From Mycobacterium simulans (lineage in GTDB: Bacteria; Actinomycetota; Actinomycetes; Mycobacteriales; Mycobacteriaceae): 64,000 nucleotides of DNA. Every line of letters begins with the position of its first letter. Positions within the stretch are counted from its first letter, which is position 1. The notes beneath the pieces are model-generated. The model had not been told where the DNA came from and ran no database searches. It saw only the letters and a program-made list of their open reading frames with translations. This document shows, piece after piece, positions 8,738 through 16,934 of the stretch. Position numbers and translations under genes: made by a program. The stretch lies in NCBI RefSeq assembly GCF_900232995.1, contig NZ_OCVX01000007.1:789169-853168 (forward strand). The letters are read 5' to 3'.

Positions 8738-9106
8738 GTGGGCTGGTTCCAGCGAGCGAGGAAAGCCAGTGCGGGCCAGCGGGTCACGCGGTCCGACAAG
8801 CGGCAAGCGGTCGACACCTTGGCCGAACTCAACGCGCTCAACGCCGATCGGGAGCGCCTGATGCGCGAGGGACTGGCGGGCGTCGCAACGATCGTCGGCA
8901 TCCGAGAAAACGTCGCGACCACGATGCTGGGCAGCTGGCATGAGCTGGTGCTGGACGTGCGACTGCCGGACCGCGATCCATACCGCGCCACGAGGCGCAT
9001 CGCGCTCGAGCTGTCGACCGCCCCGCCCGTCAAGGTCGGTGCCGAGGTGCCGGTGCGAGTCGATCCCCGCGACCCATCGAAGCTCTTGATCGTTGCGACG
9101 CTGTAA
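8738..9106 (+). CDS. Conserved hypothetical protein
   Basis: A 122-residue protein with a GTG start. An N-terminal basic/helical segment (RARKASAGQRVTRSDKRQAV) and a heptad-like helix are followed by a small beta domain with 'LPDRDPYRATRRIALELS' and 'VKVGAEVPVRVDPRDPSKLL'. That last pattern resembles small SHOCT/oligonucleotide-binding-like domains of actinobacterial hypothetical proteins. No signal peptide is present and no catalytic residues are recognised. Function unknown. Confidence 0.65.
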   Translation: MGWFQRARKASAGQRVTRSDKRQAVDTLAELNALNADRERLMREGLAGVATIVGIRENVATTMLGSWHELVLDVRLPDRDPYRATRRIALELSTAPPVKVGAEVPVRVDPRDPSKLLIVATL

Positions 9107-9126
9107 CGCCGTAACGCCGTAACGCC
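9103..9126. repeat. Triplicated 8-mer at gene end
   Basis: Three perfect tandem copies of GTAACGCC; the first copy contains the TAA stop of the upstream gene. The role is unknown. It looks like a small slippage expansion. Confidence 0.8.
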
Positions 9127-9135
9127 CGGCCTCGC

Positions 9136-11487
9136 CTATTGCTTGGCCATGGCGACGAGCAGCCGATCCTGCGGCTTGATCAAGTGATCCTGGCTGTCGC
9201 CGCCGATTTCCAGCAGTACCCAGGCGATTTCGCCGCTGAACGCGTTACCGGTTGCCTCGTAGTCGGGTGAGCATGGTGAGCCCGTGCTGCGCCCGACGTC
9301 GCACGCTTCGTCGGCCGAAAATGCCATGGGCTGCGTAATGTCCACTCGTCCCTTGCCCACCGGGGCGCCGTCGTAATACAGCGTGACGTCGCCGCCTTTG
9401 GCGAGTCCGTCACCGTCGTAGGCGAACTCCATGCGGAGCTGGTGGTTACCTGCTGGAATCGGCTGGTCGGCGGTCACCATGAACTGGTGGATGCCCAGGA
9501 AGTTGTAGCAATACTTCAGCCGGCCTTCATGGGCATACAGCGCCCACCCCCCGACGAGACCACCCTGGGTGACGATCACGCCATCGGCGCCGTCCTCGGG
9601 CACGGTGACATTGGCGGTCACTGAGTGAGAGGTGTTCTTCAGTCCCAGCACGCAGTTTTCGCTGACCCGCATTCCAGAGAACAACAGCTGCCGATTTCCG
9701 CGAATCAGCTTGGGACGCCCGGCGATATCGGGATTGAAGCGCTCGAACGAACGGTCATCGAGCGGCAGCACGTTGTACTTGACGGCCTCGATGAGCCAAA
9801 GGCGCTGTAGCGCTGCCAATTTCTGCGGATTGTCCTTGGCCAGGTCGTGGGCCTGGGTCCAGTCGCCGGGTCCGTAGAGTTCCCATTCATCGTCGTCGAA
9901 CGCCGGCGCGTCGAGTAGCCACGGGGTGCGGTGCTTGGTTACCGCCATCCAGCCTTTGTGATAGATGCCACGGTTGCCCAAGCATTCGAAGTACTGCAGA
10001 TCGTGGTTCTCCGGCGCGTTGCCGTCACGCAGCGTGGCCAACATGCTCACGCCTTCAATCGGTGCCTGCGCAATGCCATTGACCGACGCCGGCGCGGGTA
10101 GCCCGGCCGCCTCCAGGATGGTAGGGGCCACATCGATCACGTGATGAAATTGGTGACGGCACTGGCCGCTATCGGTAAGCCCGTTGGGCCAGTGCACAAC
10201 CGTACCGTTACGGGTGCCGCCCCAATGCGACGCGATCTGTTTGGTCCACTGATAGGGCGTGCACAACGCATGCGCCCAGCCCACCGCGTAGTGGTTGTAG
10301 GCGCGCGGTGTTCCAAAGTCATCGATCTTGCTTTGCAGAAACTCCGGGCTTTCGATGCCACCCAGCCCGTTGAGCGTGGTCATCTCGTTGAAGCAGCCGA
10401 GCGGGGTGCCTTCGGCCGACGCGCCGTTGTCGCCGATGATGTAAAAGATCAGCGTGTCGTCCAGGACGCCGAGATCGGCAATCGCGTCTACCACACGTCC
10501 CACCTCATGATCCGTCTGCTCCAGGAAGCCGGCGTAGATCTCCATCTGCCGCGCCAGCACCGGTTTCAGCTCGGCCGGCATGTCGTCCCAAGCCGGAATC
10601 TCCGTGTGGCGCTTGGTCAATTCCGCGTCTTGGGGTATCACGCCAAGTTCTTTTTGCCTCGCGTAGATCTGCTCACGCAACACATCCCAGCCGTCGTCGA
10701 ATTTGCCCCGGTACTTGTCGGACCACTGCGCGGGCACATGGTGTGGGGCGTGCGTGGCGCCCGGCGCGAAGTACATGACGAACGGCTTGTCAGGGGCGAG
10801 CGCCTTCTGCTGACGCACCCAGTTGATCGCGTGATCGGCGAGGTCCTCGGTGAGGGTATATCCCTCCTCGGGGGTCTTTGGGGGCTCGATCGCGGTGGTT
10901 CCCTCGTAGAGCCCGGGGTAATACTGATTGGCCTCCGCCCCGACGAATCCGTAGAAGTATTCGAACCCTGAGCCCGTAGGCCACTGATGAAACGGCCCAA
11001 CCGGCGAAACTTCCCACGGCGGAACCTCGTGACACTTGCCGAACTGAGCCGTCGAATACCCGTTCAGCCGCAGAGTTTCCGCGATGGAGGCTTTGTCCTT
11101 CGGCCGCACACTGCTGTATCCAGGGGCCGAGGTGGCCAACTCGGTGACCCCACCCGCGCCGACGGAGTGGTGGTTGCGACCGGTCAGCAGCGCCTGGCGG
11201 GTGGGTGAACACAGCGCGGTGGTGTGGAAGCGGGTGAGCTTGAGTCCGTCGGCAGCGAGGCGCTCGGCGGTAGGGGTATCACAAGGTCCACCGAACGCCG
11301 ATGACGCGCTAAATCCCACATCATCGAGCAGCACTATCAACACGTTGGGCGCGCCCGCCGGAGGGCGCAGCATCGTGATCGGCGGATACGTGGTGTCGGG
11401 ATCCTTGGCGTCATACGTCGTCAAGCCAACATGCTTGTGGTCCGCGATCGGCAGACTTTCTCGCATCACCTGGTGCGGCTCCGTCAT
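9136..11487 (-). CDS. atsD: Arylsulfatase, AtsD type
   Basis: A 783-residue type I sulfatase. The signature CSPTRQALLTGR begins at about residue 93, and that Cys is the one converted to formylglycine. Metal-binding Asp residues occur in LLDDVGF, and ATHAPHH and IGDNGASAEGT supply further active-site residues. Length and sequence are close to M. tuberculosis AtsD (787 aa); a paralogue cannot be excluded. It hydrolyses sulfate esters. The ATG at 11487 (MTEPHQV) has a GAAGGGA ribosome-binding site. No signal peptide is seen. The C-terminal third (about 560-783) is a beta-sandwich typical of this long sulfatase subfamily. Confidence 0.92.
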   Translation of the reverse strand: MTEPHQVMRESLPIADHKHVGLTTYDAKDPDTTYPPITMLRPPAGAPNVLIVLLDDVGFSASSAFGGPCDTPTAERLAADGLKLTRFHTTALCSPTRQALLTGRNHHSVGAGGVTELATSAPGYSSVRPKDKASIAETLRLNGYSTAQFGKCHEVPPWEVSPVGPFHQWPTGSGFEYFYGFVGAEANQYYPGLYEGTTAIEPPKTPEEGYTLTEDLADHAINWVRQQKALAPDKPFVMYFAPGATHAPHHVPAQWSDKYRGKFDDGWDVLREQIYARQKELGVIPQDAELTKRHTEIPAWDDMPAELKPVLARQMEIYAGFLEQTDHEVGRVVDAIADLGVLDDTLIFYIIGDNGASAEGTPLGCFNEMTTLNGLGGIESPEFLQSKIDDFGTPRAYNHYAVGWAHALCTPYQWTKQIASHWGGTRNGTVVHWPNGLTDSGQCRHQFHHVIDVAPTILEAAGLPAPASVNGIAQAPIEGVSMLATLRDGNAPENHDLQYFECLGNRGIYHKGWMAVTKHRTPWLLDAPAFDDDEWELYGPGDWTQAHDLAKDNPQKLAALQRLWLIEAVKYNVLPLDDRSFERFNPDIAGRPKLIRGNRQLLFSGMRVSENCVLGLKNTSHSVTANVTVPEDGADGVIVTQGGLVGGWALYAHEGRLKYCYNFLGIHQFMVTADQPIPAGNHQLRMEFAYDGDGLAKGGDVTLYYDGAPVGKGRVDITQPMAFSADEACDVGRSTGSPCSPDYEATGNAFSGEIAWVLLEIGGDSQDHLIKPQDRLLVAMAKQ

Positions 11488-11528
11488 AATCGTTCCCTTC
11501 TGAAGCACTTCGGGTCGGCGGACCGGAA

Positions 11529-11891
11529 CTAGCCGGTGCTGACGCACCCGCTGACGTTGACGTGGCGGCCCACGTTGGCGCAGACACTGGCGTAGCCGGC
11601 CGGCTCTGGCGGCGGTGGGGGTGGAGCGGACTCCGACGGCGGCGGGTAGTAGGCCGGCGGGGGTACGTATTGTTCGATGGTGCCGGCGACATCTGTACAC
11701 CCGCCGACCGATACGTGGCGGCCGCCGACACTGGCGCAGGCGTCCGCCCGGGCTTGCGCGGGAGCCGCGAGGGAGAGGGCGCCAGCGGCCGCGGCCAGCG
11801 CCAACACCACCGCGCCGGCCGATGGCCAGGATCGCGCGCGCCCGGACGCTTTGTGCGTCCCGCTGCTCATCGGGTGGGCGGTGCCGTTCAT
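11529..11891 (-). CDS. Small secreted protein with twin Cys motifs and a proline-rich linker
   Basis: A 120-residue protein with a Sec-type signal peptide (hydrophobic core AVVLALAAAAGALSLAAPA, cleavage near APAQARA). The mature part has two similar units, CASVGGRHVSVGGC and CANVGRHVNVSGC (pattern C-x-x-V-G-x-R-H-V-x-V-x-G-C), one at each end of a linker rich in Pro and Tyr. Each unit could form one disulfide. The ATG at 11891 has an AAGGGG ribosome-binding site. It lies downstream of a roughly 330-bp divergent control region shared with the RNase Z-like gene. Function unknown; it could be a cell-wall peptide or a binding module. Confidence 0.8.
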   Translation of the reverse strand: MNGTAHPMSSGTHKASGRARSWPSAGAVVLALAAAAGALSLAAPAQARADACASVGGRHVSVGGCTDVAGTIEQYVPPPAYYPPPSESAPPPPPPEPAGYASVCANVGRHVNVSGCVSTG

Positions 11892-12218
11892 GTCGATTCC
11901 CCTTGTCCTGATTGGATCTCGTGGCGAGCCGTTACTCGCCGTACTGCCCACTATCGGCCGGTGGTCGCGACAAATCTGTCGGATGAACGCCGGATTTGCC
12001 GGTTGAAGTTCTCTCCTCCTTTTGGGGGACGTTTAGCAGGTTCTCGCTATGGCGAGGAAAAGGTGCAAACTACCTGATTTCTACGAAACATGCTGTCGTG
12101 GTGCATATTTCGTAGAGGCACCGCACCTCGCGGACCGCCGCTGGGGCGGTGCGGCCGACCATAAACGGATCACCGAGGGCGCTGGCGCCGGGATGAGCGG
12201 TTGTGGCATACCTATGGC
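11892..12218. other. Divergent intergenic region
   Basis: No gene was seen in this 327-bp stretch. It contains a long inverted repeat at 12081-12115 and would supply a leader of up to about 190 nt for the secreted-protein gene. A c-di-AMP-type riboswitch was considered for this leader, but the core motifs are not visible. Confidence 0.6.
12081..12115. repeat. Long imperfect inverted repeat in divergent promoter region
   Basis: Two 13-base arms (12081-12093 and 12103-12115) with 12 of 13 matches and a nine-base spacer. The outer eight bases (CTACGAAA/TTTCGTAG) are perfect. Lying between divergent genes in an AT-richer patch, this is more likely an operator for a dimeric regulator than a terminator. 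Confidence 0.7.
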
Positions 12219-13064
12219 GTGATTGAAGTTACTTTGCTGGGCACCGGCAGCCCGATTCCGGATCCGCTGCGCGCTGGCCCGTCCACCCTCGTGCGCGCGG
12301 GTGGTCAAGTTTTTCTCGTCGACTGTGGCAGGGGAGTGCTACAACGCGCCGCCGCCGTAGGTCTGGGTGCCAACGCACTGACCGCGCTGTTGGTGACCCA
12401 TCTGCACAGCGACCATGTCGCTGATCTCGGTGATGTTTTGATCACCCGGTGGGTGAGCACGTTTGGCCCCGATGCGGCGCCGTTGCCGATCATCGGTCCA
12501 CCGGGAACCGCGGCGATGGTGGAGGCGACGTTGGCCGCCTTCAGCGCCGATATCGGCTATCGAATTGCTCACCACGCCGACCTGACCCAGCCGCCCGCCG
12601 TCGAGGTCCGCGAACACACCGACGGAATTGTCTGGGACCGGGACGGAGTTCGGGTCTTGGTGGCGCCGACGGACCACCGCCCTGTGTGTCCGACGATCGC
12701 GTTTCGTGTCCAGCATGACGGCGTCTCGGTCGTATTGGCCGGCGACACTGTGCCGTGCGAAAGCCTTGACCAACTTGCCAGCAAAGCGGACGCCATGGTG
12801 CACACCGTGATTCGCAAGGATCTCATCGCAGCGTTGCCCCTGCAGCGCATCCGAGACATCTGCGACTACCACTCCTCGGTGGAAGAGGCAGCTGCAACCG
12901 CCACGCGCGCCGGTGTGGGTACTTTGGTGCTCACCCATTGCGTACCGGCGATCGCGCCGGGTCAAGAGGAGGCCTGGCGAGCGTGCGCAGCCGCACATTT
13001 CGACGGGCGCATCGAGCTGGGACCCGATCTACACCGCGTCGAAGTCACCGGCGCTAGCCGATGA
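12219..13064 (+). CDS. rnz: Metallo-beta-lactamase-fold ribonuclease Z-like enzyme
   Basis: A 281-residue metallo-hydrolase. It has an N-terminal LLGTGSPIPDP segment, the metal-binding HLHSDH motif near residue 65, the later ligand Asp in VVLAGDTVPC, and the C-terminal DYHSSVEEAA and LTHCVPA histidines. The sequence is very close to M. tuberculosis Rv2407, annotated as ribonuclease Z (tRNA 3'-end endonuclease), but the phosphodiesterase specificity is not proved by sequence alone. The GTG at 12219 matches the family N-terminus; an in-frame TTG at 12201 also exists. Confidence 0.85.
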   Translation: MIEVTLLGTGSPIPDPLRAGPSTLVRAGGQVFLVDCGRGVLQRAAAVGLGANALTALLVTHLHSDHVADLGDVLITRWVSTFGPDAAPLPIIGPPGTAAMVEATLAAFSADIGYRIAHHADLTQPPAVEVREHTDGIVWDRDGVRVLVAPTDHRPVCPTIAFRVQHDGVSVVLAGDTVPCESLDQLASKADAMVHTVIRKDLIAALPLQRIRDICDYHSSVEEAAATATRAGVGTLVLTHCVPAIAPGQEEAWRACAAAHFDGRIELGPDLHRVEVTGASR

Positions 13065-13234
13065 GCGCATCGCTGGCCGCCGTGTGGCAGAGTCGTTCAC
13101 TGACACCCAGCAATTGCGTGACCGGAAGCGAGCAAACTGCCACGCCGTTCGGACCGGGAAGCAACAATGAGGAGGCGCCCGTCCGTCCCTCGGCCGTGGC
13201 GAGCAAGCTTTGCAGCGAGCACTTGGAGCAGCCC

Positions 13235-13879
13235 ATGGCCGACCCCACTCGAGTCACAGTCGTCGTGGCCGACGATCACCCGGTAACGCGCCAAGGTGTG
13301 GTGCGCGCGTTGAAGTCCAGCGGACGGGTGCACGTCGTGGCCGAGGTGGCGGACGGTCGCGCGGCGCTGGACGCCATCCGGCAACTCAGACCCGCGGTAG
13401 CCCTGCTCGACTACAAGATGCCCGAGCTGGATGGACTTGAAGTCACTCACGCGATTACCCGTGATGGGTTGCCCACTCACGTGGTGTTGCTGAGTGCTTT
13501 TGATGACAGCTCGGTTGTCTACAAGGCTCTGGCCGAGGGTGCTTCGGGGTATCTAACCAAGGAATCCGATAGCGACGAAATCGTGAACGCCGTGGTCAAG
13601 TGCGCCAGCGGCGACGCGTACCTGCCGACCGGGATAGCCGGCGGGTTGGCTAGCGAAGTCAAGCGGCGGGCCAGGGGGGCGACGACGTTGTTGACCGAGC
13701 GCGAAAGTCAGGTGGTGAAGATGATGGCCGACGGGATGTCGGTTCCACAGATCGCGTCGCAACTTCACCTGGCAACCAGCACCGTTAAGACGCATGTGCA
13801 GAGCCTGTACGAGAAGCTTGGTGTCTCTGATCGGGGAGCGGCCGTCGCCGAGGCGATGCGGCGTCGACTGCTGGAGTGA
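13235..13879 (+). CDS. NarL/FixJ-family response regulator
   Basis: A 214-residue response regulator. The receiver domain is at residues 7-125 with acidic pocket Asp13/Asp14, phospho-acceptor Asp59 (LLDYKMPELDG) and Lys in GYLTKES. The LuxR-type helix-turn-helix is at about 150-210 (LTERESQVVKMMADGMS and VKTHVQSLYEKLGVSDRGAA). The ATG at 13235 has a TTGGAG ribosome-binding site. It is similar to M. tuberculosis NarL (Rv0844c) but looks like a paralogue. A NarL-type kinase lies 1.8 kb away on the other strand, separated by a PE/PPE pair; the two probably form one two-component system. Confidence 0.93.
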   Translation: MADPTRVTVVVADDHPVTRQGVVRALKSSGRVHVVAEVADGRAALDAIRQLRPAVALLDYKMPELDGLEVTHAITRDGLPTHVVLLSAFDDSSVVYKALAEGASGYLTKESDSDEIVNAVVKCASGDAYLPTGIAGGLASEVKRRARGATTLLTERESQVVKMMADGMSVPQIASQLHLATSTVKTHVQSLYEKLGVSDRGAAVAEAMRRRLLE

Positions 13880-13913
13880 CGATCCGCTGAGATCCGCGGA
13901 AAGGCACGCCCAG

Positions 13914-15056
13914 TTATCCGCCCGCGACCGGGCGCACCATCACGGTCGGCCGGAACCCGTATCGCGGAATCGAGTCGCCACCGCTGCGACCCGCGCCCGT
14001 CGCCATCGGTATCCCGGGCATGCCCGGACCCCCTTCCATGACCATGGGTGCGCCGCCCCGTCGGGTACCCGGCAACCCCGCTGCGCCGTGGCCCTTCGGC
14101 GAAGCCATCGTGGTCCAGCTCGGCGGCACGGACATGCGGCCGATCGACGGAGCATGTCCCAGGTTCGCCGATATCGCCGGCGGCCGAACACCGAGACCCG
14201 CTGACTGCATCGCGCCGGCTACGGAACTGAGCCCGCCCGTAGCCGAACCCAACGCCTTCGCCGGCGCGGTGGCGGCGGTCGCCACCGCGTTCACAGCGGA
14301 CATGGCCGACATGCACGCACCTGTAATCTGCGCAGTCGTAGTCCCAAACGCCGCCATGTCGGACAGAAACTCCAGGAGGTTGTACACCCAAAGCAGGAGG
14401 TTGTGCACCCAAGGCGGTGGCGTGACCGACGCGAGCCGTTCCAGCGCCTGGGGCACCGCAGCGATGAGCCCGGGGCCCGCCGACATGACGGCCTTGCCAA
14501 CCTCGGCGACCCGCCCGGCCAGTGCGACCGCATTGGTGATCGCCGGCGGCGGGGTGAACGGTGTCAATCTCGTTGCCGCTGCCGAGGCGGCGGCGTAGCC
14601 GTACATGGCCGTGGCGTCCTGAGCCCACATCTCGGCGTAGAGCGCTTCGGTGGCCCCGATCGCTGGGGTGTTCTGACCCAGAAAGTTGGTCGCAATCAGC
14701 GACATGAGGAGGGCACGGTTGGCCGCGATCACGGGCGGCGGCACGGTCATGGCGAACGCAGCCTCGTAAGCGGCAGCGGCCGCGTTCGCCTGGACATGGG
14801 CCTGTGTAGCCTGCGCCGCAGTGGCGCTCAACCAAGCCACATACGCCGTCGCCGCGGACGCCATCGCTATCGATGTGGGACCCAGCCACGGCCCACTGGT
14901 CAAACCAGAGATCACCGAGGCGTACGAGGCCGTTGCCGCGTGCAATTCGGCGGCTAATTCCTCCCACGCCGCTGCGGCCACCAGCATCGGCATGATCCCG
15001 GGTCCCAAATACATTCGGCCCGAGTTGATTTCAGGTGGTAAGGCTCCGAAGTCCAT
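13914..15056 (-). CDS. PPE family protein, SVP subfamily
   Basis: A 380-residue PPE protein: MDFGALPPEINSGRMY start, the WxG-type turn SGPWLGP near residues 53-59, and a helical PPE domain to about residue 180. The SVP-subfamily motif (MSVPPSW near residue 298) is present, with the usual tail YGFRPTVMVRPVAGG. PPE proteins pair with a PE partner and are exported by ESX systems. The PE gene lies 17 bp upstream on the same strand, so the pair is an operon and its products probably form a heterodimer. Confidence 0.94.
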   Translation of the reverse strand: MDFGALPPEINSGRMYLGPGIMPMLVAAAAWEELAAELHAATASYASVISGLTSGPWLGPTSIAMASAATAYVAWLSATAAQATQAHVQANAAAAAYEAAFAMTVPPPVIAANRALLMSLIATNFLGQNTPAIGATEALYAEMWAQDATAMYGYAAASAAATRLTPFTPPPAITNAVALAGRVAEVGKAVMSAGPGLIAAVPQALERLASVTPPPWVHNLLLWVYNLLEFLSDMAAFGTTTAQITGACMSAMSAVNAVATAATAPAKALGSATGGLSSVAGAMQSAGLGVRPPAISANLGHAPSIGRMSVPPSWTTMASPKGHGAAGLPGTRRGGAPMVMEGGPGMPGIPMATGAGRSGGDSIPRYGFRPTVMVRPVAGG

Positions 15057-15073
15057 TCCTGATCCTCTGACAG

Positions 15074-15376
15074 TCAGCTACTCGCTGCGATCGCGTTCGC
15101 AGCCTCGGTGCCCGCATACGAACCGGCGCTGGTCCGCAGGGTGGTCACAAACAGTTCATGAATCGCTGCGGCCTGGGCGCTGACCGCCTGATACATCTCG
15201 GCGTGCGCGGCGAACTGTGCTGCGGTTAGCGCCGATACCTCGTCGGCGGCAGCGGGAACCACCCCGGCGGTAGGGCTGGCCGCGGCCGCGTTCTGGGCAC
15301 TTAACGCAGCGCCGACACCCCGTAAGTCGTCGCTCGCTGCCGCCAGTGTTTCCGGTGCGGTTATCACATAGGACAC
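15074..15376 (-). CDS. PE family protein
   Basis: A 100-residue PE-only protein (SYVITAPETLAAASDDL start, GTG initiator with GGAGAACC ribosome-binding site). The domain has the PE signature and ends with the type VII secretion signal Y-x-x-x-E (YAGTE, about residues 87-91). It is the upstream member of the PE/PPE operon and probably the heterodimer partner of the PPE encoded at 13914-15056. Confidence 0.94.
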   Translation of the reverse strand: MSYVITAPETLAAASDDLRGVGAALSAQNAAAASPTAGVVPAAADEVSALTAAQFAAHAEMYQAVSAQAAAIHELFVTTLRTSAGSYAGTEAANAIAASS

Positions 15377-15721
15377 GGGTTCTCCTTTGCGAAACGGACC
15401 GACTCTGTGGAATTGCGTTTGCGCTTGGATGGGTTATTGAGTTCACGTTCCGTGTGATAAGTGATAACAACCACATATCTAAGGTGCCGCGTCGAGATGT
15501 CGATGCACATCGGCTGACCGGCTACACAGAGGATGAATTTGCGCCCCCCAATTGACGGAGCGCCTTTCTGCAAATTGGAATCAGGGCTGGTAGCGACGCC
15601 TCAAGCGGGCGCCATCAAGAGACTGCCGATTCGACCGTCACGTCACGACTTTGCTTGGCGCCCAGCGATGTTCAGACTAATGCGGTGATCGAAGAGAGCC
15701 GCTCGCCCACACGGTGCAGCG
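15377..15721. other. Intergenic region upstream of PE/PPE pair
   Basis: No credible gene in 345 bp. It is AT-richer than its surroundings and contains a direct repeat GTGATAAGTGATAA near 15456-15470, which may belong to the PE promoter region. Confidence 0.5.
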
Positions 15722-16909
15722 TCAGCGCCGTAGCGGCAGCTCCACGCGCAGGTGTGCCCCGACAGGCTCATTGACGATGGTCAGCGTGCCGCCGGCGGCT
15801 TCCACTCGCGACCGATGTGATGCCAGACCGATATGTCCCTGTGCGAGACGCCGCGCCGCGGCGTCACGGTTGATACCAATCCCATTGTCTACCACGTCGA
15901 TACGAGCCACGTCATCGGCGACTTCCAGTTTCACCGATGCCCTGGTGGCCTGCGAGTGGCGAGTTACGTTGGCCAACAACTCGCGAACCACTCCGAACAG
16001 GATCGGGTCGATCCCATTGGCTTCCCGGTAATCGGTGTCGGTTGTGATGGCTATGCCCGAGCGAGCCGCCGCAACGGAAGCCAGCTTTTCGACGGCAGCG
16101 GCCAAGCCAACCTGATCGAGTACGGCTGGGTGTAGCTCGAAAGTCGCCTCGCGCAACAACCGCGAAGCGTCCTGCAGGCTCGCCAGTGCGTGCTCGAGGG
16201 GCGCATCGGGGGAGACCTTGACGAAGTCGGCGATGTCACGCCGGGCGGCGAGCACATCTTGCAGCGGTCCGTCATGGATGGATTCCGAGATCTGCCGGCG
16301 CTCGACCTCCGAGGCGGTCATCGTCTGCGCGAGTAACTCATCGCGAGACCTCGTCAGTTTCGCCATTTCGTCAACATTCCGCAGCCGAAAAAGCACCACC
16401 AATAGAGCTGTGCCGCAGACGAATCCATACATCAGCACTATCAACGCCGTGATCGCCGGACCAAGGCGTGGCGCGATCACCGGGTCCAGAAGAACCGATG
16501 CGGTAAATACCGCAAGGCTGCAAGCCAGCACAGTAGCGGCACGTCGCACCGACAACTCGACAGCCACCATCCTCGGCAGCAGCGCCATCACCAACAGCGG
16601 AATATATCCGCCGGGCGACAACAGCTTGAAGCCGAACACCGCCGCGACGTCAACCAATGCGAAAGTCAGTAGCGCCTTGTCACCGGTAAAACGCGACCTT
16701 GCCGCAGAAAACGCCACTGTCAGCGTGCATATCGCGATGAGTGCGTAGCTGCCAAGCAGCGCAATCTGCGCAGGCCATCGAATCGGATCGATGTCGATCA
16801 CCATCCCCAGAAGCATGATGATGACGACCCCGGCGCGAAGCATGGATCCGGCCTGCAGTGAACGCAACCGCTGTTTGCGAAGGACCTGCTCGATATCCGT
16901 GCTGCTCAT
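15722..16909 (-). CDS. NarL-type membrane histidine kinase
   Basis: A 395-residue sensor kinase. It has a hydrophobic N-terminal part with five to six membrane segments (about residues 25-175), and a HisKA_3 dimerisation domain with phospho-acceptor His212 in SESIHDGPLQ. The ATPase domain follows (N-box ELLANVTRHSQA, G-boxes VVDNGIGI and GHIGLASHRSRVEAAGG). It resembles the M. tuberculosis Rv0845-type kinase partnered with NarL. No periplasmic sensor domain is seen, so the signal is probably sensed in the membrane. The ATG at 16909 lies only about 80 bp from the end of an IS element, which may have replaced its promoter. Confidence 0.92.
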   Translation of the reverse strand: MSSTDIEQVLRKQRLRSLQAGSMLRAGVVIIMLLGMVIDIDPIRWPAQIALLGSYALIAICTLTVAFSAARSRFTGDKALLTFALVDVAAVFGFKLLSPGGYIPLLVMALLPRMVAVELSVRRAATVLACSLAVFTASVLLDPVIAPRLGPAITALIVLMYGFVCGTALLVVLFRLRNVDEMAKLTRSRDELLAQTMTASEVERRQISESIHDGPLQDVLAARRDIADFVKVSPDAPLEHALASLQDASRLLREATFELHPAVLDQVGLAAAVEKLASVAAARSGIAITTDTDYREANGIDPILFGVVRELLANVTRHSQATRASVKLEVADDVARIDVVDNGIGINRDAAARRLAQGHIGLASHRSRVEAAGGTLTIVNEPVGAHLRVELPLRR

Positions 16910-16934
16910 CGTTTCCCTAACATACGACGGGACC

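Noticed and set aside
11892..12080. c-di-AMP (ydaO) riboswitch in the secreted-protein leader
   Set aside because: The characteristic conserved core segments were not found on reading the leader.
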